A stretch of 13,693 nucleotides of DNA, from assembly GCA_025453415.1 (NCBI GenBank), contig JALOQL010000014.1:1158-14850 (forward strand). The letters are read 5' to 3'. This document shows, piece by piece, positions 4,874-13,042 of this stretch. The notes beneath the pieces were generated by a model that was not told the origin of the DNA, searched no databases, and worked only from the letters and a program-made list of their open reading frames with translations. The stretch is from Minisyncoccota bacterium. Lineage in GTDB: Bacteria > Patescibacteriota > Minisyncoccia > Minisyncoccales > UBA5738. The first letter of the stretch is position 1; every line of letters begins with the position of its first letter. The translations under genes were made by a program, and so were the position numbers.

Positions 4874-6619
4874 TCAATATTTCTTTAATTTGCCGAGCAG
4901 TTCCTTGGCCGGCAATGTGTTCAATATATCTTCCGGCTCGGCCCAGCCGCGCCGGGCCTGGGCAATACCGTAACGGGCGAACTTGAGATGACGGATATCG
5001 TGCGCATCGGTATCGATGACCATTTTGACGCCCTTGGATCTGGCATAACGAATATGCTGGTCATCCAGATCGAGACGGTCCGGATATGAATTGACCTCCA
5101 AAGCCGTACCGGTCCTGGCCGCCGCCGCGCACACTGCCTCGAAATCGATCTCATACCCGTCACGGCGCTTCAACAGCCGTCCGGTCGGGTGGGAAATGAT
5201 ATCGACGTTTTTGTTCTCGATGGCGGTAATTATCCGGCGGGTCATTTTTTCCTTATCCATTTTCATGCTTGAATGGACGCCGGCGATCACGTAATCAAGC
5301 TTTGCCAGCGCCGCATCGTCGATATCGATCGACCCGTCGGGCATAATGTTGGCTTCGCAACCCTTGAGCACCAAAAAACCGCCTCCTTCTTTTTCCAATA
5401 AATCGTTGATTTTGTCAATTTCGACGTTTCGTTTTTGCAGAGCCGCCTCGTCCAAGCCGTTTTCGATCCGCAAGAATTTCGTGTGGTCGGCGATACCCGC
5501 ATATGAATAGCCATTTTTTTGGGCCGCGCGCACAATATCGATAATGGAGTTTTCGCCACCGTCCCAGTCCGAATGGCAGTGCAGGTCGCCCCGTAATCCG
5601 TCATATCCGATTATGCGCGGAAGCTTGCCGGCCAGGGCCGCGGCGATCTCGCCTGAATCTTCGCGCAATTCGGGCGGTATCCATTGCATCCCCAGATACT
5701 TGTATACCCCCTCCTCGGTTTCGCCGGCAACCAATTCCTTTCCGGCAAACAGCCCATATTCGGAAAGCTTAAGGTTTTTTTCCTGCGCCATGCGCCGCAA
5801 AGCGATATTATGCTCTTTGGAACCGGTAAAATACTGCAGGGCCGCGCCATAGGTTTTCTGCGGCAGAACCCGGATATCGGCATTAAACCCCCCTTCCAGC
5901 GCCACCGATGATTTTGTGTCGCCTTTGCCCCAGATTTTTCTGACTCCGGGCATCGAGGTAAAATAATCCATCACGCGTTTGGCGGCCAGGCCGCCGCCGT
6001 CCGCCAAAGTTGCCAAAAGATCGATGTCGCCGATAGTTTCCTTGCGCCGCCGCAACGAACCGGCGATATCCACCCTTTCGATCTCGGAAAGTTCTTTCAA
6101 GCGGGCGACCAATTCCTCGGCATAAGGCAGCATTTCGCCCAGCAACGACCGGCCGACGGAATGCTTATGGAATTCGATTCCCGATAGGATCGCCGATTCG
6201 GATTTTTCCCCGAATCCCGGCAATCCGGCGATTTTGTGGGCCCGCGCCTTTTTTTCCAGGTCCTCAATAGTCCTAATACCCAGCTCCCGATAAAGCAGTT
6301 TGGCGCGGCGCGGCCCCAGGCCTTGGATGGAAGTTATTTCGCCTAAGTCTACCGGCAGCTGGCGTTTCAGTTTTTCGTAATAATCGATCTTGCCTTTTTT
6401 CAGATACTCCTCGATCTTTTCGGCAATGCTTTGGCCCACGCCCGGAATATCCTCCAAAGCCTTCAATCCGCCCCGGGAATAAATCTCTGCCGCATCCTCA
6501 TCCAAGCCATCCAAAACCATGGCCGCACGCCGATAGGCAAACGGCTTGAAAGCGACCCGCCGGGCATCCAAAAAACCCGCGACCTCATTAAATATCCTCG
6601 CCAGCTCATGGTTTACCAT
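4874..6619 (-). CDS. polX: Family X DNA polymerase/exonuclease with PHP domain
   Basis: The 581-residue protein is full length for bacterial PolX. The N-terminal helix-hairpin-helix region (about 1-150) includes two HhH motifs, IPGVGQSIAEKI (58-69) and IQGLGPRRAKLL (98-109). The palm follows with AGSLRRRKETIGDIDLL (186-202), where Asp198 and Asp200 bind metal, and Asp248 in FNADIRV. The C-terminal PHP domain keeps its metal ligands: GDLHCHSDWD (344-353), ADHTK (377-381), GCEANI (420-425), AGVHSS (446-451), SHPTG (476-480) and DTDAHD (536-541). Known PolX enzymes fill short gaps in base-excision repair, and the PHP domain gives 3'-5' exonuclease or AP-site processing. The ATG is preceded by a purine-rich AGAAGAGAAGAA. 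A compound inverted repeat lies just upstream, with a TATAAG box beside its edge. Confidence 0.96.
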   Translation of the reverse strand: MVNHELARIFNEVAGFLDARRVAFKPFAYRRAAMVLDGLDEDAAEIYSRGGLKALEDIPGVGQSIAEKIEEYLKKGKIDYYEKLKRQLPVDLGEITSIQGLGPRRAKLLYRELGIRTIEDLEKKARAHKIAGLPGFGEKSESAILSGIEFHKHSVGRSLLGEMLPYAEELVARLKELSEIERVDIAGSLRRRKETIGDIDLLATLADGGGLAAKRVMDYFTSMPGVRKIWGKGDTKSSVALEGGFNADIRVLPQKTYGAALQYFTGSKEHNIALRRMAQEKNLKLSEYGLFAGKELVAGETEEGVYKYLGMQWIPPELREDSGEIAAALAGKLPRIIGYDGLRGDLHCHSDWDGGENSIIDIVRAAQKNGYSYAGIADHTKFLRIENGLDEAALQKRNVEIDKINDLLEKEGGGFLVLKGCEANIMPDGSIDIDDAALAKLDYVIAGVHSSMKMDKEKMTRRIITAIENKNVDIISHPTGRLLKRRDGYEIDFEAVCAAAARTGTALEVNSYPDRLDLDDQHIRYARSKGVKMVIDTDAHDIRHLKFARYGIAQARRGWAEPEDILNTLPAKELLGKLKKY

Positions 6620-6637
6620 TTCTTCTCTTCTTATATC

Positions 6638-6777
6638 TTGGATTTTGAAATTAAAATTAGTCGCGTCCGATTTCGGACAGCATGTTGCGCGGGTAGCGCA
6701 ACTTTGCAGCTAAATTTTGAATAAAAAATTTAGCGGTGGCCGAACATTGGCCGGCTAATTTTAATTTCAAAATCCAA
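6638..6777. repeat. 140-bp compound inverted-repeat element with four internal hairpins
   Basis: Outer arms 6638-6660 and 6755-6777 are exact 23-bp inverted repeats (TTGGATTTTG at one end, CAAAATCCAA at the other). Between them lie four successive dyads: GTCCG/CGGAC (6665-6669/6674-6678), GTTGCGC/GCGCAAC (6684-6690/6696-6702), a 10-bp GCTAAATTTT/AAAATTTAGC (6709-6718/6725-6734) and GGCC/GGCC (6738-6741/6749-6752). Together they would fold into a closed stem with a multi-branched crown. The element fills almost the whole gap between the MFS stop (6781) and the polX start (6619). No obvious target-site duplication is seen. It could be a MITE-like insertion, a structured RNA/processing site or an unusual terminator; no further copy is in the window. 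Confidence 0.75.
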
Positions 6778-6780
6778 AGG

Positions 6781-7422
6781 TTACTCCCCTCCTTTCTGTA
6801 TCAACTCCTTGAAACTGAAATACAATCCCCGGCTCGAGCGCTTATCGAGATCCTTCCAAATGAACGCCAGCGATGCGGTACCGAGCAGGCCCAAACTTCC
6901 GACAAGAACAAAAACCATCCCGTAACCAAAACTCACAACCAGCCAGCCACCGATGAGCGCCGCGGCAGCCGCCCCGATGTTGACCACGGTCGAATCGATG
7001 CCTTGCTCGGTCGATTCCCGGCCCTTGTCGATATTGCGCGTAAAAAGCCCGGAAAACCCGGAAAAATTCATTGCCAAACCAACGGCATGCAAGCCCTGCA
7101 GCAGATAAATGTGCCAAGGCAGGGTCGCGAAAATGAATCCAAATGAAACGAACGAAGCGATCAGTAATCCGGCCGCGGTAAACGCGAAATCCGCCTTCTG
7201 GCTGGACCGGCCGTCCAGATACAATCCCATCGGCACGCGCAGCAACGCCAGCAGGCCGCTGTAGATCGCCGCGGCCGCGCCAGCGATAAACTCATTTCCG
7301 CCCTGGATCCGATCCACGACGAAAACCGCAAAGATCGGCGATATCAACCCCCAGCCGCTCCAGAAAACCAGATCCGAAAGCAGGAGGAATTTTATGATTT
7401 TGTTGATGCGAAATTTTATCAT
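6781..7422 (-). CDS. Half-size MFS-type membrane transporter
   Basis: The 213-residue protein is strongly hydrophobic, with about six predicted membrane helices (roughly 10-36, 44-67, 79-100, 101-124, 142-166, 168-189). Between helices 2 and 3 lies VPMGLYLDGRSSQ, resembling MFS motif A. This equals one six-helix half of a normal 12-helix, about 400-residue MFS transporter. Half-size MFS proteins would need to dimerise or may be reduced forms; the stop codon lies only 3 nt from the compound inverted repeat, so truncation is also possible. No catalytic or substrate motif is visible, so the substrate is unknown. AAGGG six nt before the ATG (7433-7429) supports the start. It is divergent from greA. 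Confidence 0.75.
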   Translation of the reverse strand: MIKFRINKIIKFLLLSDLVFWSGWGLISPIFAVFVVDRIQGGNEFIAGAAAAIYSGLLALLRVPMGLYLDGRSSQKADFAFTAAGLLIASFVSFGFIFATLPWHIYLLQGLHAVGLAMNFSGFSGLFTRNIDKGRESTEQGIDSTVVNIGAAAAALIGGWLVVSFGYGMVFVLVGSLGLLGTASLAFIWKDLDKRSSRGLYFSFKELIQKGGE

Positions 7423-7474
7423 GGTTTACCCTTGCCAGCCATCCTAATATATAGACTACCAGGGCTCCGGATAG

Positions 7475-7480
7475 CGTCAA
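7475..7480 (-). promoter_or_regulatory. Possible -35 box for the MFS gene
   Basis: TTGACG on the minus strand is a 5/6 -35 match, but the AT-rich TCTATATATT that could serve as -10 is 19-23 nt away, wider than usual. Weak evidence; the region 7423-7500 otherwise holds no gene. Confidence 0.25.
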
Positions 7481-7500
7481 GAAAAACCTTGCGCGGCGGA

Positions 7501-7537
7501 TTGACAAAAAGCACGGCGGGCATAGAATGTATATAAT
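7501..7537 (+). promoter_or_regulatory. greA promoter
   Basis: A perfect -35 TTGACA (7501-7506) is followed after 16 nt by TAGAAT (7523-7528), a 5/6 -10 and the same hexamer and spacing as the promoter at 2697-2724. A perfect TATAAT lies at 7532-7537, too far from that -35 but possibly a second start. Transcription would begin near 7535-7544. Confidence 0.65.
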
Positions 7538-7563
7538 AGATTTTTTCAATTAAAGTTCGCGAA

Positions 7564-7631
7564 CCCCGAAAAACGGGGATTTTAAAAAAGCCAGCCATAA
7601 CGGTGGAAACCCAATTGGCGCGGCCAAGGCC
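7564..7631 (+). promoter_or_regulatory. Structured greA leader
   Basis: The roughly 90-nt leader has a CCCCG/CGGGG hairpin with an A5 loop (7564-7578) followed by ATTTT, resembling a weak attenuator, and a TTGGC/GCCAA hairpin (7615-7619/7623-7627) ending 4 nt before the ATG and overlapping the AAGG at 7626-7629. E. coli greA also has a leader in which transcription ends early, giving GraL RNAs. A comparable role here is inference; no known riboswitch class was recognised. Confidence 0.4.
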
Positions 7632-8105
7632 ATGATCGAAGAAAAAAACTTTTATCTGACGCGCGAAGGCCTCAAAAAGATCAAACGGGAATACGAGGAG
7701 CTCAAACAGATGAAGCTGTCGAAAACAAAGGGCGAAGCTCCGGTTATCCTCCATTCGGAAGACGTAAATCCCGAATACCTGGCGTTGCAGGAAGACCTGG
7801 GGCTGTTGGACATCAAGCTGGCCGACCTGGAAGTAATCCTGAAAAACGCCAAGCTCATCAAAGCGCCCGCAAAAACGATGCAGGACGCCGTAGGCTTGGG
7901 CGCGACCGTAATGGTCGACACCAACGGCCGGGAAAACGAATTCACGATCGTGGGAACACTGGAAGCCAATCCCAGTGAAGGCAAGATATCCAACGAATCG
8001 CCTGTCGGAAAGATTCTTTTAGGGAAAAAAATCGGCGAAAAAGTGGCTCTGCCCACGAACGGCAACAATTATAAAATCAAAAAAATCTCCTATAATATTT
8101 CCTAG
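7632..8105 (+). CDS. greA: Transcript cleavage/elongation factor GreA
   Basis: The 157-residue length equals that of E. coli GreA. Residues 1-78 form the coiled-coil arm that enters the RNA polymerase secondary channel; residues about 80-157 are the FKBP-like domain, with the family signature TIVGTLEANPSEGKISNESP (105-124) and LLGKKIGE. GreA rescues backtracked polymerase by stimulating its RNA cleavage. The tip that normally reads GDLxENxEY here reads HSEDVNPEYLAL (41-52): acidic residues Glu43 and Asp44 plus Asn46, Glu48 and Tyr49 remain, but one residue fewer separates Asp and Asn and a Pro is present. That looks like a lineage variant, not a loss. The ATG is set by MIEEKNFYLTREG, which matches the usual N-terminus. 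Two hairpins follow the stop. Confidence 0.93.
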   Translation: MIEEKNFYLTREGLKKIKREYEELKQMKLSKTKGEAPVILHSEDVNPEYLALQEDLGLLDIKLADLEVILKNAKLIKAPAKTMQDAVGLGATVMVDTNGRENEFTIVGTLEANPSEGKISNESPVGKILLGKKIGEKVALPTNGNNYKIKKISYNIS

Positions 8106-8120
8106 TGCGGATGTCGCACT
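8104..8120 (+). other. Small hairpin at the greA stop codon
   Basis: AGTGCG (8104-8109) pairs with CGCACT (8115-8120) around GATGT, starting within the greA TAG stop. A second 5-bp dyad GATAT/ATATC follows at 8124-8138. Neither has a T-run. They may stabilise the 3' end or act together with the stronger stem further on. Confidence 0.4.
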
Positions 8121-8140
8121 GGCGATATAGGTGATATCCC

Positions 8141-8170
8141 AAAAAATGCGCGGCACAAGGCCGCGCATTT
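8141..8170 (-). terminator. Terminator between greA and the surface-protein operon
   Basis: An 11-bp perfect stem AAATGCGCGGC/GCCGCGCATTT (8144-8154/8160-8170) has a 5-nt loop. On the minus strand it ends in T6, a good intrinsic terminator for the operon whose last stop is at 8199. On the plus strand the T-tract is broken (ATTTAAATTT), so it probably ends greA less efficiently. Confidence 0.8.
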
Positions 8171-8198
8171 AAATTTCCTCATTTGTCGCCCTGCCCCG

Positions 8199-9827
8199 TT
8201 AAGGCAGTTCGACATCCTCCTCGGTGCTCCTCCTCCGGATGATAATCACGATGATAACGATGATTATCAGCAGCAGCAACCCGATGATCAGGATCACCAG
8301 CCAGCTGTTATTGGCTGCGGTTTTTGTCGTTACGTTGTCGCAATCCTTGTCGTGATTCTTTTCCGAGGCGGATACCGGACAATCGGGGTCGCACAGACAA
8401 TCCTGGGTATAATCGCACCCGCCGTCCTTCTCGCCCATCTTATATTCGGTACAAGCCACCGGCTCCGTGGTCGTGGCTTCGGCCGGATCGGTCACGAGTT
8501 CATCCGGATTCGGGTTCACGTATTCAAAATTGATCGCTTCCGATTGGGTATCCTTGTTCCCATCCTTGTCCGCGCAACGCACGTAATAAGTATAGGGACC
8601 GTAGGTTTCCAGGCTCAGCGTGGCCAAATGCAGCGTCCCGTCGCTGGTCTCGAAATTGCCCGACATCGCGTCAAAATCATCGTCCGAGGTCGAATAACGG
8701 CAATCGGCCGCCTTGTCGGTCGTCACGGTCAGCGCCACATCCTTTTGATAAACCTCGCCGCTGGGATTGGCATTGGAGATCACCGGACCGTCTTTGACCG
8801 GCGGCACATAAGCAAAACTGATCGTGCTCGAAACCGTACCTTTGTTGCCGGCCGTATCCGCGCAACGCACGTAATATGTATACGATCCCGGCGACGGCAA
8901 AGTCACATCCGCCGAGTGACTCGTTTTATCCGAACCCGCGGCCATCGTATCGGTGAAAGAATCGTAATCGCCGTCGGAAAGACCGTACTTGCAGGTGGCC
9001 GCCTCGTTCGTAGAGCAAGACAGCGTTGTAGGCGACGCCTCAATGTCGCCCGACGGCGCCAAGCTCGAAACCGAAGGCGCAGTGGTATCGGACGGAGGAG
9101 GCGGCGGCGCAACATAGGGCGCGCTATACCGGAAATTGATCGTTCCCGTCACCGCGTTGATATTACCGTCATCGTCCTTGCACTTGATGTAATAGGTATA
9201 ATAACCTCCCGCCGGCATCACCGTGTTGCGTATATGGTTGAAGCGATCATTGGAAGTAAACGCCCAGGTCAAATCGTCATAATTTCTGTCCACGCGCCCG
9301 CAACGGCAATTCGCGGCTTTATCGGTTGTCACGGTCAAGGTCACGTTGGGATCATAAATCGTTCCCGAAGGCGAAAAACCCGACAATACCGGTCCACTAC
9401 CGCTGGGCGTCGGATCGGTCGTATTGCAATCGTCGCCGACGCAACCGATATCGCCTACTTTGAAACTGACCTCCTTGCTCTCGTCATTGGCGTTGTTGTC
9501 ATAATCAAGACATCGGACATAATAGGTATATGATTTCTTCGCCAAAGTACCCAAATCCGCCGAATGATAAAGGCCGTCGGGCGTTTCCATATTGTTGTTC
9601 ATGCTTTCGTAACCGGTATCCGACGTTGAATAGCGGCAGCGCGCCAAGTCTTCGGTATCAAAAGTTATCGTGACTTGGGAGTTGGTAACCGTCCCCTGCG
9701 GATTAACGTTCATCAGTTTGGGGCCGGCCGCAAAAACGCCTTGAGATACCGAAGTGGCAGCCAGAACCGCCGCAAAAACCAGCAGCGGCGCGATCTTTTT
9801 TGCCCGGGTAAATTTGGGTAATGGCAT
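8199..9827 (-). CDS. Exported, membrane-anchored protein with four Cys-paired Ig-like repeats
   Basis: The 542-residue protein has a signal peptide (about 1-34, ending SQGVFAA) and four beta-rich repeats of about 90 residues (roughly 35-124, 145-234, 250-340, 346-436). Each repeat begins GPxxxxxxPxG, holds a Cys after VTTDKAAxC and ends YTYYVRCxDxxGN. Likely disulfides are C64-C106, C174-C216, C279-C322 and C376-C418. A Pro-rich linker (PPPPP, 241-245) separates repeats 2 and 3. An acidic Cys-rich segment (about 459-496) precedes a C-terminal membrane helix (about 509-530) and RRR, so the bulk faces outside. It starts 15 nt after the upstream paralogue's stop with no Shine-Dalgarno, suggesting one transcript. 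Role is unknown; adhesion or surface coating is plausible. Confidence 0.85.
   Translation of the reverse strand: MPLPKFTRAKKIAPLLVFAAVLAATSVSQGVFAAGPKLMNVNPQGTVTNSQVTITFDTEDLARCRYSTSDTGYESMNNNMETPDGLYHSADLGTLAKKSYTYYVRCLDYDNNANDESKEVSFKVGDIGCVGDDCNTTDPTPSGSGPVLSGFSPSGTIYDPNVTLTVTTDKAANCRCGRVDRNYDDLTWAFTSNDRFNHIRNTVMPAGGYYTYYIKCKDDDGNINAVTGTINFRYSAPYVAPPPPPSDTTAPSVSSLAPSGDIEASPTTLSCSTNEAATCKYGLSDGDYDSFTDTMAAGSDKTSHSADVTLPSPGSYTYYVRCADTAGNKGTVSSTISFAYVPPVKDGPVISNANPSGEVYQKDVALTVTTDKAADCRYSTSDDDFDAMSGNFETSDGTLHLATLSLETYGPYTYYVRCADKDGNKDTQSEAINFEYVNPNPDELVTDPAEATTTEPVACTEYKMGEKDGGCDYTQDCLCDPDCPVSASEKNHDKDCDNVTTKTAANNSWLVILIIGLLLLIIIVIIVIIIRRRSTEEDVELP
8569..8876 (-). repeat. Two identical 20-nt copies within the Ig-like repeats
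   Basis: Bases 8569-8588 and 8857-8876 are identical for 20 nt and encode part of the YYVRCAD motif in repeats 4 and 3. The 288-nt spacing is 96 codons, one repeat unit. Nucleotide-level identity hints at recent duplication or gene conversion between neighbouring modules, although elsewhere they have diverged. Confidence 0.6.
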
Positions 9828-9842
9828 ATTATTGTTTAGGTT

Positions 9843-12800
9843 TTATTTTTCGATTTTGAATTTAACCATCTTTGAACCGTTATTGGTCTTGCCGGAAGCA
9901 TCCTTGCAGCGCACATAGAAAGTATAATCCCCGTCTTCCAATCCGCAGATCTTCTGACTGTAAGAACCGCTAGCCACCCAGGGCAGGTTGTATGCCATTT
10001 GGGAATAATCGACGTCTTCGCGATCAAACCGGCAACTGGCATTATCCGCGGTCAGCGCCGTGATCGCGGTGCTGGTATTGTAAACCATGCCTTTCGGCCC
10101 GACACCGGTTACCTCGGGCCCGGCGGTGCTTGTCGGAACATAACTAACCTTGATATCGACCAACCCGAAAATCATGTAATCGTATTTGATGATCGAGGTC
10201 ATTGATTCGTCGTCGATGATCGTCTGGCGGATTCCGGCTTCAATGACGATGTCATTCGATTCGATCGGGAACAACCCGGATTTGTATTCGTAATAGATCG
10301 GACCGTTATCGATGTAGGTAACGACGTAGTATCTACCGTCCGCTTTGATCTCGGCCGGGGTCACGTCAACGCATTTCCATTTGCCATTCCCGGCGACCTT
10401 CGTCTTGGCCAATTCCTTATAGGAACCGTTGAAAAGCGAAACCTCGTTGTTCGTGCCGCTGTCGAAAAAGCCGCACAACTGGGTCACCTGCCCGTCTTTG
10501 GTGGGCGTGAACTGGTATCCCGCGAACCAGTCCACCTTGGCGAATTTTTCGCGCGTCCCGGTTTCCACCGACTGCCAGGGATAAACCGAGTCTCCTTCGC
10601 TGTCGCTGGCATAAGAGCGGTTACCGTCGTTCTTGCGGTCGTTGGAAGAAAGATTATTGCAAACATTGGCATCACCCGAGGTATCGGTGGTGAAGATTAT
10701 CTGATATCCTTTGGGACTGGTCACGTTATTGGATATCCTCTGGCAAACCACGTAATACGCGTGCTGGCCGTTGGCAAGATTGCTCAGCTCGACCGAATGC
10801 GTCGTTTCGCCAGTTTGGACAAACAAGGTACCGCCGCTGGCGTAGTCAAAATCATTGGTGCCGTATTTGCAGTTCGAGTCCTTGTCGGTCGTCACCATCA
10901 GTTTGGGATTGTTGACCGTCTGAAAACCGGCCGTGGCATTTTTCACCTCCGGCCCGTCGGTATCGATCGCGGAGCGGTTGATCGAAGTGCTAACTTTCCT
11001 TGCTTCGCTAAAGGAAGCCGTGCTCAAATAATCGCGGCAAATTACGTAAAAATCATACGCGCCGTCGCTTAGCGAAACCAGCGAGACGCTATGGCTTTGC
11101 CAATTTTCGGTCGCCGCCATCTCGGTTCCCGCCGTCGCGTAATCGAAAGTAGCGCCCTTATTGTATTTGCAAACCGCCTTCATGTTCGTGGTCACCGAAA
11201 GCTTAGGGTCCGAACCCGTTTGCGCCGCCGGTGTCGTGCTCGTAACTTCAGGCGCACCGTTGGAAACGGTGAAAATTATCTCTGTCCCCGTCGCGTTGGT
11301 CGCTCCCGTCGCCACGTCCTTGCAAACCACGTAGAATTTATGGTTGCCTCCGGAAAGCCCGGTCAATGCCGATTTATGCACGGTAACGCCGGTCGCCCCG
11401 CTGTCGGTCGAAAAGACCGTGCCGTTATTGTCGTCAAAATTAAAATCGTTGTTTTCCCGGTATTTGCAGATCGAATTGCGCTTCGTCTCGATCTCGATCG
11501 TCGTGGAAGCCATATTCTGGTACTTGGCCGTTTTATCGGTGATCACCGGCGCATTGCCGCTGTTATTGCGGTTCAGCTTGGTCGTGATCGTTTTCACTTC
11601 GCTTACCGCCCCGGTGCTATCGTCACGGCAGGCCACGTAAAATGTGTAATCACCGTCGGCATATGCCGCCAGCGCCACCTCGAAGGCGCGCCGGGCCGTA
11701 TCGACGGTCATCGTGGTCCCGCCGGTGGCATAGGTGAAAGTGACATCCTTATTGTATTTGCAAGCCGCGTTACGGTCGGTAGTCAGCGATAATTTTGGAT
11801 TGGCATCGGTCTGCGTCGCCGGCGTGGTCACGTTGATCTTGGGCTGGTTATTCGGATCCTGCGACAGATCCAACGTAAAATCAATCTTGATCGCCGCGCT
11901 GACGCCCGCGGTATCAACATCCTTGCAAGCGACGTAGTAGGGATGCTTGGTGCCATCTACGCTGGTATTGTGATTATACTGTCCCGTCGTCGAAAACGCC
12001 GTCCCGTTGCCATAAACAAAACCGGCGGTCGTGCTGTACTGGCAGTTGGCCGTTCGTTTGGTGGAAACCGACAAAGAAACTTGCGCGGTTGTTTGCGTAG
12101 CATTCGTTTCGCTAGTCACTCCCGGGTCTGCCGGCGCCGCCGCTTCGCTCCCGCCGCTTCCGCCACTGCCCCCGCCGCCTCCTCCTCCGGTCGCGCCCTG
12201 TCCATCGCTCAACCAGCCGACGCCATTCAACGCGTCCAAAGCGGCGCACGCGGGATCGTCGTTCGAGAGCGATAGTTTTCCCTGATAAACTTCCGTCGCA
12301 ATTTCCGCTACATTACCATCCTTATCCACGATTGCCGCGCCATTCCATTTGCCGCCCATGCTTTCAATTGATTCCAAAAATTCGGCCTTATCAACACTGC
12401 CGCCATTACCCTTAAAATAGCTTTCAGCAAAACTATCCAACTGGTCATCATCCGCATCACCGACCAATGTACTTTCCTGCGTTTGCTTTTTAACTTCAGC
12501 CTGCTGGTCTTTCGCGGCTTTTGTGAATTCATTGTTCGCATTGTCAATTTCTGCTTTCGACCCTTTGCTGGTCGAGTCTTTTTTCGCGTTTTCCAAATCC
12601 ACTTTTTGAGAGTCGGACAAATTTCTCGTACCAAGCTCGGTCAATATCGCTTGCGCAAACTCCTGGAATGTCGGCACGGTGCTTTCATACTTTACGGGAT
12701 CTCCCAGCATGAAATTGAACAGCGCATCCAAAAACGTCTGATCTCTGAAATTGGCGGACATCGCCGCCTTGAACGCCGCGATCAAATCTTCCGTGGACAT

Positions 12801-13007
12801 TTCTCCCAAACCGCCGCCGCCAGTCTTGCCCCCCCGGCTATCCATCCACGGGTCATGTCCGCCAAAAGGATTTGAAGTTATCGTACCAAACGGAGTATTA
12901 ACACCCCTTGCCTGCGCTATTGATATACCTAACGCGAAAAAAAACAAACCGCACAGCATGATACCGACAAATATGATTTGTTTATTGAATGGCAAGGCAA
13001 AGCGCAT
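9843..13007 (-). CDS. Large secreted protein with Ig-like repeats and a DUF4082-like module
   Basis: The 1,054-residue protein has a signal-peptide-like N-terminus (about 1-34). Next come an acidic, partly helical region (about 68-255) with the Asp-rich loop GDADDDQ and VDKDGN, a Gly/Ser linker (about 273-287), and five Cys-paired Ig-like repeats of about 90-100 residues (C322-C361, C416-C460, C514-C562, C613-C657, C713-C755). These end in motifs such as YVACKD. A module at about 800-957 resembles DUF4082 (GYQFTPTKDGQVTQLCGFF, RYYVVTYIDNG). A last Ig-like repeat (about 963-1054) is of the type found in the downstream paralogue. No C-terminal membrane helix or sortase motif is seen, so it may be secreted or held by partners. 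ATG 13007 places the signal peptide correctly; no Shine-Dalgarno is evident. Function is not known. Confidence 0.85.
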   Translation of the reverse strand: MRFALPFNKQIIFVGIMLCGLFFFALGISIAQARGVNTPFGTITSNPFGGHDPWMDSRGGKTGGGGLGEMSTEDLIAAFKAAMSANFRDQTFLDALFNFMLGDPVKYESTVPTFQEFAQAILTELGTRNLSDSQKVDLENAKKDSTSKGSKAEIDNANNEFTKAAKDQQAEVKKQTQESTLVGDADDDQLDSFAESYFKGNGGSVDKAEFLESIESMGGKWNGAAIVDKDGNVAEIATEVYQGKLSLSNDDPACAALDALNGVGWLSDGQGATGGGGGGGSGGSGGSEAAAPADPGVTSETNATQTTAQVSLSVSTKRTANCQYSTTAGFVYGNGTAFSTTGQYNHNTSVDGTKHPYYVACKDVDTAGVSAAIKIDFTLDLSQDPNNQPKINVTTPATQTDANPKLSLTTDRNAACKYNKDVTFTYATGGTTMTVDTARRAFEVALAAYADGDYTFYVACRDDSTGAVSEVKTITTKLNRNNSGNAPVITDKTAKYQNMASTTIEIETKRNSICKYRENNDFNFDDNNGTVFSTDSGATGVTVHKSALTGLSGGNHKFYVVCKDVATGATNATGTEIIFTVSNGAPEVTSTTPAAQTGSDPKLSVTTNMKAVCKYNKGATFDYATAGTEMAATENWQSHSVSLVSLSDGAYDFYVICRDYLSTASFSEARKVSTSINRSAIDTDGPEVKNATAGFQTVNNPKLMVTTDKDSNCKYGTNDFDYASGGTLFVQTGETTHSVELSNLANGQHAYYVVCQRISNNVTSPKGYQIIFTTDTSGDANVCNNLSSNDRKNDGNRSYASDSEGDSVYPWQSVETGTREKFAKVDWFAGYQFTPTKDGQVTQLCGFFDSGTNNEVSLFNGSYKELAKTKVAGNGKWKCVDVTPAEIKADGRYYVVTYIDNGPIYYEYKSGLFPIESNDIVIEAGIRQTIIDDESMTSIIKYDYMIFGLVDIKVSYVPTSTAGPEVTGVGPKGMVYNTSTAITALTADNASCRFDREDVDYSQMAYNLPWVASGSYSQKICGLEDGDYTFYVRCKDASGKTNNGSKMVKFKIEK

Positions 13008-13042
13008 GTTTTTGGTATTTTTTATTTTTTATAATTCTGTTA

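Noticed and set aside
4874..4876. Possible recoding of TGA as glycine, as in some CPR lineages
   Set aside because: TGA ends polX and the LexA-like gene at the expected family lengths, so it works as a stop.
6661..6754. tRNA or tRNA-like gene inside the compound inverted repeat
   Set aside because: No T-loop GGTTCRA consensus, no acceptor stem of the right length and no CCA-compatible end; the hairpin order does not fit a cloverleaf.
8352..9533. Long plus-strand open frame of 393 codons opposite the 542-residue surface protein
   Set aside because: It is rich in Arg/His/Ile with no domain and is antisense to a gene with signal peptide, repeats and anchor; it arises from the codon bias of the repeats.
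11091..11792. Plus-strand open frame of 233 codons inside the 1,054-residue gene
   Set aside because: Arg-rich antisense shadow of the Ig-like repeats, no independent start signals.
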